Positions 28,306-37,900 of a stretch of 64,000 nucleotides of DNA are shown one piece after another (position 1 is the stretch's first letter; each line of letters starts with the position of its first letter). Made by a program: the position numbers and the translations under genes. The notes beneath the pieces were generated by a model. That model saw only the letters and a program-made list of their open reading frames with translations. It made no database searches and was not told where the DNA came from. The stretch spans positions 1,364,001 to 1,428,000 of the forward strand of contig NZ_JAJKFQ010000001.1 in assembly GCF_020966635.1 (NCBI RefSeq), given 5' to 3'. This DNA comes from Stieleria sp. JC731 (GTDB taxonomy: Bacteria > Planctomycetota > Planctomycetia > Pirellulales > Pirellulaceae).

Positions 28306-28468
28306 CCGATCATCATTGCGACACCTATCCTTGGTCTTTGCTGGCGAGTCTCCTTTGGCTTTTCCTGGTTGACGTTAAACTGGCTAGCGCCGCCGTTTTC
28401 GTGTCTGGATGCCGTAAGTTGTGAAAGTCGCAATTTCGTGCATCTCAAGTCTCGCATACCACAGCAAC

Positions 28469-29146
28469 ATGACTGATCCAAGTAATGACGTTTCCAAGGA
28501 TATTGTCTGGCATGACCACAGCGTCGATCGCGCGATGCGGGAACAAGTGTTGGGCCAACGCGGCTGTGTGGTTTGGTTTACCGGCCTAAGCGGCTGCGGA
28601 AAAAGCACCGTTGCCAATGCGTTGGACGTCATGTTGAACCAGCAGGGGCGAGCGACGACTTTGCTGGATGGAGACAATGTGCGGCATGGTTTGTGTGCCC
28701 CCCCGGCGGTCTTGGCAGAGGAACATGGCGAAGAATTTGCCAATCGATTTGGGTTGGGGTTCGGAGCGGTCGATAGGGAAGAAAATATTCGGCGGATCGG
28801 CAGCGTTGCGTCCCTGATGGCCGGGGCTGGGTTGATTACGTTAACAGCCTTTGTGAGTCCTTATCGGAAGGATCGCGATCGGGTCCGCAGCATCGTCAAT
28901 GCGTCGGGAGTCGACGATTTCATTGAGGTGTTTGTCGATACTCCGCTGGAAATTTGCGAATCGCGGGATCCCAAAGGGCTGTACAAAAAGGCCCGCGCGG
29001 GCGAGATCAAGAATTTCACCGGGATCAGCGACCCTTATGAAGCGCCTTTGGCTCCCGAAATCCGTCTTGATGGGGGGGGGGGGCGGAGTGTGTCCGATTT
29101 AGCGGCTGAGGTGTGCGAACACTTGACACAGCGGGCCGGGATCTGA
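28469..29146 (+). CDS. cysC: Adenylylsulfate kinase
   Basis: This kinase phosphorylates adenosine 5'-phosphosulfate to PAPS for sulfate assimilation or sulfation. Motifs are the P-loop [62 protein letters not shown] and [13 protein letters not shown]. Compared with standard CysC there are about 19 extra residues between HGLC and LGFG, an Ala/Pro/Glu-rich insert containing [13 protein letters not shown] in the substrate-lid region. The 3' part contains a run of twelve G encoding four glycines. The start ATG 28469 was preferred to 28421. No cysD, cysN or sulfotransferase is adjacent. Sulfation in planctomycetes is plausible, given their sulfatase-rich genomes. Confidence 0.92.
   Translation: MTDPSNDVSKDIVWHDHSVDRAMREQVLGQRGCVVWFTGLSGCGKSTVANALDVMLNQQGRATTLLDGDNVRHGLCAPPAVLAEEHGEEFANRFGLGFGAVDREENIRRIGSVASLMAGAGLITLTAFVSPYRKDRDRVRSIVNASGVDDFIEVFVDTPLEICESRDPKGLYKKARAGEIKNFTGISDPYEAPLAPEIRLDGGGGRSVSDLAAEVCEHLTQRAGI
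29072..29083. repeat. Homopolymeric tract of 12 G inside cysC
   Basis: Twelve consecutive G fall in the last quarter of cysC, read in frame as four glycine codons followed by CGG. Runs of this length are prone to polymerase slippage; a one-base change would replace the C-terminal 25 or so residues. As written, the reading frame stays open to the natural stop. Confidence 0.9.
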
Positions 29147-29252
29147 CATTTTTTGCCGTTGCGGTATTGCGCGAGGCCGGTAAACTACCGCCTCTGTACG
29201 CAAGAGAGATGAGTTAGCGAAGTTAATCGTAGGAAATAAGAAGTAGAGTCGA

Positions 29253-29522
29253 ATGACGATTTCGAAAGAACGTAAAGCAGAGGTCATCAAAGAACACGGT
29301 TCAGCTGATGGTGACTCGGGTTCGCCAGAAGTTCAGATTGCCATCTTGACCGAGCGTATCAATGGCCTGACTGAGCACATGCGAACTCACCACAAAGATT
29401 ACGCTTCACGGCGTGGTTTGCTTGGCTTGGTCAGCAAACGCCGTCGCCTGTTGGACTATGTCCGCGGAGAGGATCCACAGCGATACCTCGATATCATCGG
29501 AAAGCTGGGCATCCGAAAGTAG
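29253..29522 (+). CDS. rpsO: 30S ribosomal protein S15
   Basis: The 89-residue protein is of standard length and sequence: [56 protein letters not shown] and [12 protein letters not shown]. It binds the 16S rRNA central domain and helps form bridge B4 with the large subunit. It lies upstream of pnp, a conserved rpsO-pnp order found across bacteria, although here the gap is unusually long (524 bp). A purine-rich GTAGGAAATAAGAAG sits about 10-25 bp before ATG 29253. Confidence 0.97.
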   Translation: MTISKERKAEVIKEHGSADGDSGSPEVQIAILTERINGLTEHMRTHHKDYASRRGLLGLVSKRRRLLDYVRGEDPQRYLDIIGKLGIRK

Positions 29523-30046
29523 CCCACGTATCGGCCGCCATTCGGCGTGACAAGGCTTCGGCCAAAAGTCGCCATGGTGGCGGCGATCGAAGAGTCTTTT
29601 CGCGATCTTTTCTATTCATGCTGACCCGGCGGTCATTGTAAATATCGCCGGGCGGGGTTCGCGCGGGCACAGTCGCCTGCCGCTGCTTTGGCTGATATAA
29701 GCGATTGACCATCGACCCCGTAGGAGCCGCTTCCACTTGGTCTTTCTGTGGCATTCTCTGCCACGCGGTTGTCAGCAGCCAAGTTTGACCAGCGTTGGTT
29801 TCGTCGTGACGCCATGATTTGTCGGATCATCAAGGCGTCGTGGTTTGATGCTGGGCGTGCACCTTATTTCTGACCTGCCCGATCAAGGCTCGCTAGCCTT
29901 GGGTGTGTTTGTCATCGGTGCGCCGCTCGGATCTTGATTGTTGTGATCCGGCGCTAATTTCTGATTTTGCTTTGGCGGCCGGCAATGGGGCCGGGACGGT
30001 CAGGCAAAATCCTTTGTTGTTGAGTGTAGTAGTTAAGGAAAGAAAA
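29523..30046. other. 524-bp leader/spacer between rpsO and pnp
   Basis: No convincing gene is present. A 7-bp GC-rich stem, CCCGGCG at 29625-29631 with CGCCGGG at 29646-29652 (14-nt loop), could be part of a structured pnp leader or an attenuator. In enterobacteria the rpsO-pnp spacer holds a hairpin cut by RNase III for PNPase autoregulation; a similar role here is inference. No T-tract terminator directly follows rpsO. Confidence 0.45.
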
Positions 30047-32296
30047 GTGACTGTCAATAAAATTCGCGTTGAGAAGAAGATCGGCAGCCAAGTGCTGTCG
30101 TTCGAGACCGGTCAGTTGGCGAAACAAGCGTCCGGTTCGGTTCTCGTGCAGTACGGCGAAACGGTCGTTTTGGTTGCCGCAACGAGCAGCAGCCCTCGCC
30201 CAGGTATCGACTTTTTCCCACTGACTTGCGATTACCGCGAGCGATTTGCGGCGGCCGGAAAGTTTCCCGGCGGCTTCTTGAAGCGTGAAGGTCGTCCGTC
30301 CACGAAGGAAATCTTGAGCTCGCGACTGATGGACCGCCCCATCCGTCCGCTGTGGCCACAAGGTTTTATGGACGAAGTCCAAGTCCAAGCGATGGTTGTC
30401 GCTAGCGATCAAGAAAATGACGGCGACGTGTTGGCGATGAACGGTGCTTCTGCGGCACTGGCGATCAGCTCGCTGCCATTCCTCGGACCTATTGCTTCGG
30501 TCCGTGTCGGTAAGGTCGACGGTCAATTGGTCGCCTTCCCAACCAATTCCGAGTTGGAAGAAAGCGAATTGGACATGATCGTCAGTGGCTCGCGCGAGCA
30601 AGTCGCCATGATCGAAGGCTTCGCAAACGAAATGCCCGAAGATCAGATGATCGAAGCGATCAGCTTCGCACACGGCATCATCCGTGACATTCTCGATCTG
30701 CTGGATGAACTGGTTGCAAAAGTCAATCCGGTTAAGGACGAGTACGTCGCACCTGAAGACGACGGATTGCTGGAAAAGCTGAGCAGCGCTTACTACGACA
30801 GTTTCAAAGCCGCCATGCAGACCTCTGGCAAGCACGATCGTGCTGCGGCTTGCTCGGAACTGCGTGACAAAGCGATCGCGGAAATGATTCCTGATCCAGA
30901 AGCCGAAGGTGCGATCTGCATCAAACGCTTCAAATCAGTCTGGCATGACCTTGAAGGCAACGTTGCTCGTGACCTGATCGTCTCGGGAACTCGCCCCGAC
31001 GGTCGTGACACCACAAGCCTGCGTCAGATTCACTGCGAAACCGACGTCCTGCCACGTGTCCACGGATCCGCTGTTTTCCAACGTGGTGAAACTCAAGCGT
31101 TGATCACCGTCACATTGGGGACCGCCCGTGACGAACAACGCGTTGACGGCTTGCATGACGAGTTCAGCAAAAAGTTCATGCTGGACTACAACTTCCCACC
31201 ATTCTCGGTCGGTGAGTGCCGCCCAATTCGTGGCCCTGGACGCCGCGAAATCGGTCACGGCTGCTTGGCTGAGCGAAGCGTCGCGCCCGTTTTGCCTTCG
31301 GCAGAAGACTTCCCTTACACCGTGCGTGTCATCAGTGACATCACCGAGTCGAACGGCAGTAGCTCGATGGCATCGGTTTGTGGTGCAACTCTAGCACTGA
31401 TGGCGTCAGGGGTTCCGATCAGCAACCCAGTTGCCGGTATCTCAGTCGGTTTGGTTCGCAAGTCAGAAGACGACTTCGTGCTGTTGACTGACATCTTGGG
31501 GTCGGAAGATCACTTCGGCGACATGGACTTCAAAATCGCTGGTACCCAAAACGGTATCACCGGTATCCAGTTGGATCTGAAGGTCACCGGCATCAGCGAC
31601 GATATCATTCGGGCGACCTTGAAGCAGTCTCGTGAAGCACGGATCGAGATCCTTCGCAAGATGTTGACCACGATCCCACGTCCACGCCGCGAAATCGCAC
31701 CAACGGCTCCTCGTTTGTTGCGTACCCGAATTTCGCCCGACAAGATCGGTGCGTTGATCGGTCCTGGCGGAAAGAATATCCGTGGTATCCAGGAATCCAC
31801 CGGCTGTGTCATCGAAGTCGAAGATGACGGAACCGTTTTGGTTGCTGGTAACAACAAAGAATCGGCTGCCGAAGCGATGAAGCAAGTCGAAGCTTGCACC
31901 GCGACCGTTCAGATCGGCAAGATCTACGACGGTATCGTCAGCAGCATCAAAGACTTTGGCGCGTTCGTTGAAATCCTGCCAGGTCGTGATGGCTTGTGCC
32001 ACATCAGCGAATTGAGCAGCGGCTACATCAGCAGCATCGACAAGGTCGTGCGTGTTGGTGATGCGATGAAAGTCCTTGTCATCGATGTCGATGAGCACGA
32101 TCGAGTGAAATTGAGCCGCCGTCAGGCACTCGAAGAACTCGGTGAAGAAGACGAGATCGCTGCAATGGTTGGCGATGACGATGAAGATCGCGGCAACGGT
32201 GGCGGTGAAGACGGTGATCGTCCTCGCCGACGCGGCGGAAGCGGTCGTCGCCGTGGCGGCAGCGGTGGTGGTGGCGGACGTTCGCGTCGCGACTGA
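30047..32296 (+). CDS. pnp: Polyribonucleotide nucleotidyltransferase (PNPase)
   Basis: This 749-residue 3'-5' phosphorolytic exoribonuclease works in RNA decay. GTG 30047 was chosen because AAGGAAAG lies 6-13 bp upstream and VNKIRVEKKIGSQVLSFETG begins the family similarity; the frame stays open to 29903. Two RNase PH domains (FFPLTCDYRERFAAAGKFPG and GRRDIG-equivalent PGRREIGHGCLAERSVAPVL) are followed by a KH domain near residue 560 (KIGALIGPGGKNIRGIQEST) and an S1 domain near 621 (YDGIVSSIKDFGAFVEILPG). The tail from about residue 720 is Arg/Gly-rich, ending GGGRSRRD, an RGG-like extension that could add RNA binding. A strong terminator follows. Confidence 0.96.
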   Translation: MTVNKIRVEKKIGSQVLSFETGQLAKQASGSVLVQYGETVVLVAATSSSPRPGIDFFPLTCDYRERFAAAGKFPGGFLKREGRPSTKEILSSRLMDRPIRPLWPQGFMDEVQVQAMVVASDQENDGDVLAMNGASAALAISSLPFLGPIASVRVGKVDGQLVAFPTNSELEESELDMIVSGSREQVAMIEGFANEMPEDQMIEAISFAHGIIRDILDLLDELVAKVNPVKDEYVAPEDDGLLEKLSSAYYDSFKAAMQTSGKHDRAAACSELRDKAIAEMIPDPEAEGAICIKRFKSVWHDLEGNVARDLIVSGTRPDGRDTTSLRQIHCETDVLPRVHGSAVFQRGETQALITVTLGTARDEQRVDGLHDEFSKKFMLDYNFPPFSVGECRPIRGPGRREIGHGCLAERSVAPVLPSAEDFPYTVRVISDITESNGSSSMASVCGATLALMASGVPISNPVAGISVGLVRKSEDDFVLLTDILGSEDHFGDMDFKIAGTQNGITGIQLDLKVTGISDDIIRATLKQSREARIEILRKMLTTIPRPRREIAPTAPRLLRTRISPDKIGALIGPGGKNIRGIQESTGCVIEVEDDGTVLVAGNNKESAAEAMKQVEACTATVQIGKIYDGIVSSIKDFGAFVEILPGRDGLCHISELSSGYISSIDKVVRVGDAMKVLVIDVDEHDRVKLSRRQALEELGEEDEIAAMVGDDDEDRGNGGGEDGDRPRRRGGSGRRRGGSGGGGGRSRRD

Positions 32297-32327
32297 TCCG
32301 ACCGATTCACGATGAGTGATTCGTCAA

Positions 32328-32350
32328 CCTGAATCGCAATTCGATTCAGG
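32328..32350 (+). other. 9-bp hairpin after pnp
   Basis: CCTGAATCG at 32328-32336 pairs perfectly with CGATTCAGG at 32342-32350 around a 5-nt loop, 31 bp after the pnp stop. There is no T-tract, so it may protect the mRNA 3' end, with the terminator 17 bp further on ending transcription. Confidence 0.45.
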
Positions 32351-32366
32351 AACACATATCGAAATG

Positions 32367-32403
32367 AACAGCCGGCCGCACTAAGGTGCAGTCGGCTGTT
32401 TTC
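32367..32403 (+). terminator. Rho-independent terminator of rpsO-pnp
   Basis: AACAGCCG at 32367-32374 pairs with CGGCTGTT at 32393-32400. Part of the loop can also pair (GCAC with GTGC), and T bases follow the stem. It lies about 70 bp after pnp, and the next gene converges from the other side, so the hairpin may also serve the minus strand. Confidence 0.8.
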
Positions 32404-32459
32404 ATAGGCACAACCAGGATAAGGTGATGATGGCGTTTGTCGCTGAGTGTTGCCCGCAG

Positions 32460-33674
32460 CTACTTAGCCAGTTGTTTGACAACAATGGTTGAACCTTGTT
32501 TGGTCTTTTCTTCCCAAGCGGCAACAACAATTTCGCCTTTGCTGTCGCTAGCGATTACGGGATCGTTTGCTTGGTCTGCAAGCTTCGCAGTTTGGTCGCT
32601 ATCTGGTGAGCGATGCAGCAATGGGCCATTGCGTCTTGAAAGCCAAGCGATCCAGACGCCTCGCTTGCTGGCTGTCACACTCGGCTGTTCACCTTTGCCA
32701 ATCACGATTTCAAAGGCATTGTTCGGAACCGCTTGGTAGACCGTGTCTTTGCGTCGCCAAACGGTTGTGACCAGTCCTTTGTCACTGACAGTTAGGTCAC
32801 CGCCATCCATCGGACAGGCATCGAGTGACCACGTTCCAGTGCCTAGTTTTTTCGCCGCGCTAAATGTCATGCCATCGAGGGAGCTAGACAGGTACATGTC
32901 GCGGTCTCCGTCAATCAAGTTTCTCCACATCACATAGATTGTGCCATCGTTGCCGATCTGGATCGATGGATGGCAGCACTCGCACACGGTTTCAGAAGGA
33001 GAGCGATAAACGAGTGAGTTTTTAGACCAGGTTATCCCAGCGTCGACGGACTTGGAGATGAAAATTTCGGTGTGCCCGTTGCGTAGATCCAACCACACAA
33101 CGTATGCATTTCCATTTCGATCGCTTGCCATCGAATGGAGTCCTTCGCGAGCACTTTCGTCGACGTCATTTACAATGACAGTATCCGACCAAGTCGCGCC
33201 ATGATCTTTCGATTGATAGGCAACTAGGTTTCCTGTTTTGTGGCTGATCGCGGTGACCACGATCGCGTCGCCACAAATAGCGATTCGCGGCCCTCGTCTC
33301 ATGCCGAGGGCAAGCTTTTCCAGGTGACCGACTTTGACAGGGGCGGAGAACTCGCTTTGTGTCCCTTCCTCGTGACAAACATAGATGTCGCTTTGGGAGC
33401 CAAACGCGAGATAGGTTCGGCCGGTATGTCCAATCGCCAGTTGGGGCTGCCTCGCTTGTAGGTCAGCGTTCCCGACGACGATTTCATATCGGTGTTGTGA
33501 TTTGACCGCATCGGGTTCGGCGGCTTTCGAAACGCAGGTGCCTAGCCAGGTCGCCAAAGCAACAGTTTGTAGCAAAGTCGCCAATCGCAGCGTAGCAGGT
33601 GATAAACGCAGCGTGGCAGGAGGCAATCGTCGAATCGAATTTGGAAAAGGCCGCGTCGACGCGATGGTTGTCAT
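32460..33674 (-). CDS. Exported sialidase-like BNR-repeat protein
   Basis: About 404 residues. ATG 33674 was chosen because TAGGAG sits about 9 bp upstream; an upstream frame to 33731 lacks such a site. The N-terminal 55 residues contain a short duplication (PPATLRLSPATLRLATLLQT) and a hydrophobic stretch ending ATWLGTCVSKAAE, a probable signal. The mature part has Asp-box-like BNR repeats typical of sialidase/neuraminidase propellers: YQSKDHGATWSDTVI, ISKSVDAGITWSKN and LSSSLDGMTFSAAK. The catalytic arginine triad and Tyr-Glu pair of true sialidases were not confirmed, so a binding or other hydrolytic role is equally possible. Confidence 0.75.
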   Translation of the reverse strand: MTTIASTRPFPNSIRRLPPATLRLSPATLRLATLLQTVALATWLGTCVSKAAEPDAVKSQHRYEIVVGNADLQARQPQLAIGHTGRTYLAFGSQSDIYVCHEEGTQSEFSAPVKVGHLEKLALGMRRGPRIAICGDAIVVTAISHKTGNLVAYQSKDHGATWSDTVIVNDVDESAREGLHSMASDRNGNAYVVWLDLRNGHTEIFISKSVDAGITWSKNSLVYRSPSETVCECCHPSIQIGNDGTIYVMWRNLIDGDRDMYLSSSLDGMTFSAAKKLGTGTWSLDACPMDGGDLTVSDKGLVTTVWRRKDTVYQAVPNNAFEIVIGKGEQPSVTASKRGVWIAWLSRRNGPLLHRSPDSDQTAKLADQANDPVIASDSKGEIVVAAWEEKTKQGSTIVVKQLAK

Positions 33675-33760
33675 CGATAGAACTCCTATTGCAAAGGCAT
33701 TGATTGGTGTCACGGTTTCCCGCTGATCCATCCCAACGCATCAGTGTAAAGCAAAGAAGA

Positions 33761-34753
33761 TCAGTCCTGTTCGACTTCGGGCTGTCCAAGCAGATCCGCT
33801 GTCTTTTGCATCACGTCTGGGTTGCTCATTAGAAAGCTATGCAGCACCGGAACGGTTTGGAAACTGGTTGACCCGTCTAGCTTGGCCTCTTCAACGCTGA
33901 CTACATAATCGCCACTGCCGTCGACCAGTGGATTCGCAATGGGGGGATCAATATCGCCGGCAACGATATGAAACGGAAATGGTGGCGTCGCCAAACGGGC
34001 GTTGAATTCGTCCCATTGCGGTCCAAGTTCAATGCCACCTTGGCCGGTAACCCATTCGAACAACTTGGTTTTTCCCAGACGACGTGCGATCGCCGCACCT
34101 TGGTTCGGTGGGCCAAGCATGACCATGGACTTGCATCGTGGAAGTAGAGCGTGTTGATCTCCGTCACTTTGCAAGTCACCTACCAAATGTCGAACGACAA
34201 TATTGCCCATGCTGTGGCCGACAAAGCTGAACGTCGAATCGGCAGGCAACGCTTCGAGCAACTCTCGCAGTGCCGCGGCATGTTGACCGATCGAGCATCG
34301 GGTACTGGCGTAAGAAAACCGAAGGCAGTTAGGCATTCCGGCTTTTGTCAGAACAGGTTCGAGTGGTTTCATGCTTCCTGAGGTTCGCATCAAACCGTGA
34401 AGCAAAACCACATAGTGCTGGCCCTGGGGCTGATCTTTGGATGGGCAAAGTAGTTCCAGCATATTTTCGCACTGTGAACGGTTGCCCCAAGCACGACGAA
34501 CGTTTGCCTCATCAAGCAATCGCCAGTGACCGGTCAACGCATTTTGCTGAACACGGAACCCACATCGCCACAGGTGGTCAGTCCAAAGTTGAGTGCCGCC
34601 GGCCGTTTTCAGTGGCAGATTAAAGTTGTGACGCTCCGACATTGTTTGAGTCTCTGTCTTTTCCGATGTTGCGTTATCCTCGGAGTTTACCTGATCTCGG
34701 TTGGCTTGAAGGCCTAGGAACAAGGCAAAACAAAGCAGCAATGATTTTGACAT
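33761..34753 (-). CDS. Exported alpha/beta-hydrolase, lipase-like
   Basis: A 330-residue protein with an N-terminal signal peptide (SKSLLLCFALFLGLQA). It has the alpha/beta-hydrolase oxyanion region YVVLLHGLMRTSGSMKPLE and the nucleophile elbow SFVGHSMGNIVVRHL (GHSMG). VMLGPPNQGAAIARRLG follows as in bacterial lipases and PGAP1-like esterases, and the histidine of the triad is probably in VPVLHSFLM near the C-terminus. It likely hydrolyses ester bonds of lipids or acylated sugars in the periplasm; the substrate is not known. The gene is followed on its strand by the BNR protein after about 86 bp. Confidence 0.82.
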   Translation of the reverse strand: MSKSLLLCFALFLGLQANRDQVNSEDNATSEKTETQTMSERHNFNLPLKTAGGTQLWTDHLWRCGFRVQQNALTGHWRLLDEANVRRAWGNRSQCENMLELLCPSKDQPQGQHYVVLLHGLMRTSGSMKPLEPVLTKAGMPNCLRFSYASTRCSIGQHAAALRELLEALPADSTFSFVGHSMGNIVVRHLVGDLQSDGDQHALLPRCKSMVMLGPPNQGAAIARRLGKTKLFEWVTGQGGIELGPQWDEFNARLATPPFPFHIVAGDIDPPIANPLVDGSGDYVVSVEEAKLDGSTSFQTVPVLHSFLMSNPDVMQKTADLLGQPEVEQD

Positions 34754-34900
34754 CCGATGGTGTTCCGTTTGCGAGGCGTGGCAAAACGAGCGATGAAGTT
34801 CGTGACGGTCGGTAGAAAGAGGGGCGGAATGTGTCTTGGTCTACGATTAAACGAGCCCCGATCGGAGGCGTTGCTTCGAGGAAATTTCAGAGTGCGATGC

Positions 34901-34934
34901 AAAAAAACAGCCCGATTCTTAGAACCGGGCTGTT
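34901..34934 (-). terminator. Rho-independent terminator of the DUF11 gene
   Basis: Read on the minus strand, ACAGCCCG and CGGGCTGT form an 8-bp stem (plus-strand arms 34907-34914 and 34926-34933) with an 11-nt loop, followed by seven T (A at 34901-34907 on the plus strand). It sits about 60 bp after the stop of the large minus-strand DUF11 gene. The stem core ACAGCC/GGCTGT is shared with the pnp terminator. Confidence 0.82.
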
Positions 34935-34994
34935 TGCTGTTGTTTTATTAGCCTGTGTGCACCGCACGTGCATGCGGTGAGACAGTGCCAATTC

Positions 34995-37900
34995 TTAGCG
35001 GCTGGTTGTGCTGCGTCGGCTTACCCGCTCACTTCTGCGGCTCATGTAGTGAGTCGCTTCTTCGGAAACGAGTACCGTTTCGCCAGAGCGGATTTCGGTG
35101 CGGAAGCGGTGATGTCCGTCCGACTCAGCTTCGGCAATCACATGGATACGAACTTCTTCACCGGGGCGAATGCTGCTAATCGGATCGATCAGCACCTGAC
35201 CGGTCAGGACTTGGCCGCTGTGGCCGTCGATCCTGCGTGGTTCGATACCTTTGCTGAACTGTGCAACAGCTCGGACATCCGTCGCCGCTCGGCTACCACG
35301 GTTTTTGATCACGATTTCATAGGTGACTTCTGATCCGACCGGTGCCGGTGCGGCAGGGTCGTTGATGCTGAGCACAAGGTCGGCAATCGATTCGACTTGG
35401 GTTTCCAACGCGACCGCTGTTTGACCTGCGGCAGAGCCGGTGGCCATGAAGTCAAACGTATGGTTGCCTGTTGCCGTCATGTTGCAAGTGAATTCGTATT
35501 CACGCGTTGCACCTGGTGGCAGCGATTCGATTTGCCAGGTGAGTTTATTACCACGCTTGACGGCTTCGTTGATCCCGTCGACGTAGCGAGTTCCCGGTGG
35601 CAATCCCAAGCTGGCTTGGACGTTCTTGCTAGTAGCCGTACCTTTGTTGGTCAGTTGCAGCTGGTAGATCGCATCGGTGTTTTGGTACTTCAGTTCTGGT
35701 CCGACCAAAACGGCTTCCAGTTCTGCGGCGAGTACCTTGATGGTCTTTTCGGCTTCGGACTTCAGTCCCAAATCTCCCGCAGCGAATCCATGGATCTTTA
35801 GGTCACCAAGATCTTGAGCGGTAAGTTCGACTTCGAACTGTGCTTCCTTGCCACTGGGAATATTGCCGATCCGTTGCGTTTGTGGAGTTGGCGAATTCGG
35901 CGACAAAGTAAAGACGACGTTCGGGGCGATTCCGTCACCTGGGTTCAGCACACGAACTTTGTAGGTCTGTGATTCGCCGTAGACGACATCTTCTGGGCCT
36001 TCGATAACGAGGTCCAGTTTCGGCTCACGAACTTCGACCTTGGCGACACTCTTTTGCGGTACCAGCGTCCAGTCGACATCCAGTTCGTGGCTGCCGCTTT
36101 GGAGAGCTTGCAGTCGAACATACATCGTTTCATTGCTTCCGGCAGGCAAGCGATCGAGGGCCCATACCAGTCGTCGATTGTTCAAATGATTTGGCGGATC
36201 AAGCTGACCGCGTGAAGCGGATTGGCCTTTGAGGTCTGCCCAATCTGGAACCGAGGTACGAACCATGACGCCTTCGGCATCGATCGAACCGCGGTTCTCA
36301 ACGCGGATCTCGAAGACCTCTGTCTGGCGAATGATCAGTCGACGTGGGCCTTGGGTGACGACGCGAATCCCAGGTAGCTCGGAAGCGACAGCCGTCTCGT
36401 CGGGCGAAAGTTCGCTCTGAGCATTCGGTGCTGCACTGCTGCGGGCTTGGTTTTCGGTAAATGGTGCGTTGACGTAAGGCGCGCTGGGGCTTTGGTTGGC
36501 AGCAACACGGTGCTCGGGAGTCGACGCCGATGGCAAGTTCGAAACCGAGTTGACGTAAGGCTGAGGGCTTTGCTCAGGCGTTCCTAGAGCTGACGACCCC
36601 GGAGCTGTCTCTGGCAACGGGCGATGCATTTGGGGAGCCCGTGCGATCGAAGCCTGGGGTTGTGGAGCAGTCGCGGCGGGCAGCGACAACGAACTGGTTG
36701 CCGGATGTGGCTCGCCGACAGCGATACCGGAACCGATCGGTGTTCCAGCAACCGAGCCGGTTGCCGGGTGCAATGGAACGTGTGATGGTTTCAGTGCCGC
36801 ATCATGCTTTGGCTGTGCAACGCCACTATTGGGTTGTTGTGCAAAGTTGTGGACGCTATTGGGCATCGTGTTGTTTGCATTACCCGTATGAAATTCACTA
36901 GCCGGAGGGCCGACCCGTCCAGAGACGACATTGGTTCGCGGTCCGAATTTCGGTGCTGCCGGTGCTGACATCGTTGGTTTGACAAAGCGTGGCGATTGAT
37001 TGTCGTCCACACCAGCGATGTTGTTTGTCGCCGCATCGTTGGTTGCGACGGCCGGCGCGGGTGTGGTCAAGTTTGCTGTGTTGAACTGTGTTGGTGCACT
37101 CGGTTCAGCTGTTTCCACCGATGGATTGGACGATGCGGCGCTACCAGCAATTCGGTTGGTTTCGGCCGGACTGTTGGTTTCGGCCGGATTTGTCGCCGGT
37201 TGCGGTGCTGCCTTGGTCGCGATTTCAGCCGAAGGGGTCTTTGCCGGAACCGGTTTAGATTGAACCTTCGGTGCCGAGGGCGCATCGACCTTTGGCTTGT
37301 CCGCGGCGGCCACTTTATCGGCGACCGGTGTTGGACTTGCTTTGGGGGCGTCAGATTGATCTGTCAGAGAACCTGAAACGGCGTTTTCGGAAAGCTTGGT
37401 TGATTTTGCTGTTTCGTTCGCATCGGGTTTGATGCGCCGTCGCGAAATCTTGGGAACCAAATCTTCTTCATCGAGTTTCGCGTTGCGTGCTGCGGCGATT
37501 TCCGATGCGTCCAACGTAGGTAGGCTTCGTCGGTCACTTCGCCGACTGCTAGATAATGGTGACAGTGTGGAAGGCCGTTCGGCTTCGATCTTGGACGACA
37601 CAACTTTTGCGGGAGGCGTCGAGGTTCGTCGGCTGCTGGTTGCCGCGGTCTCCAACGAAGGAGCTTTGGGCAACGTCGGTGCATCAAGCTGAGGTGTTTC
37701 AGGTTGACGTGTCAGACGGGCCGAGTTCGACGAGGCAACGCGTCCTGAATTAGACATGCGTGCTTCACCTGGTCTCGGATCTCGAATCGGAGTTGGATTC
37801 GATGACCGCGATTGCGACTTCGCTTGGTGGTAGGGGATGCCGTCCCAGTTGACTGGGGGCGGTGGATCGTTGCTGGCACGAACCGTTTGTTCGGCAGCTA

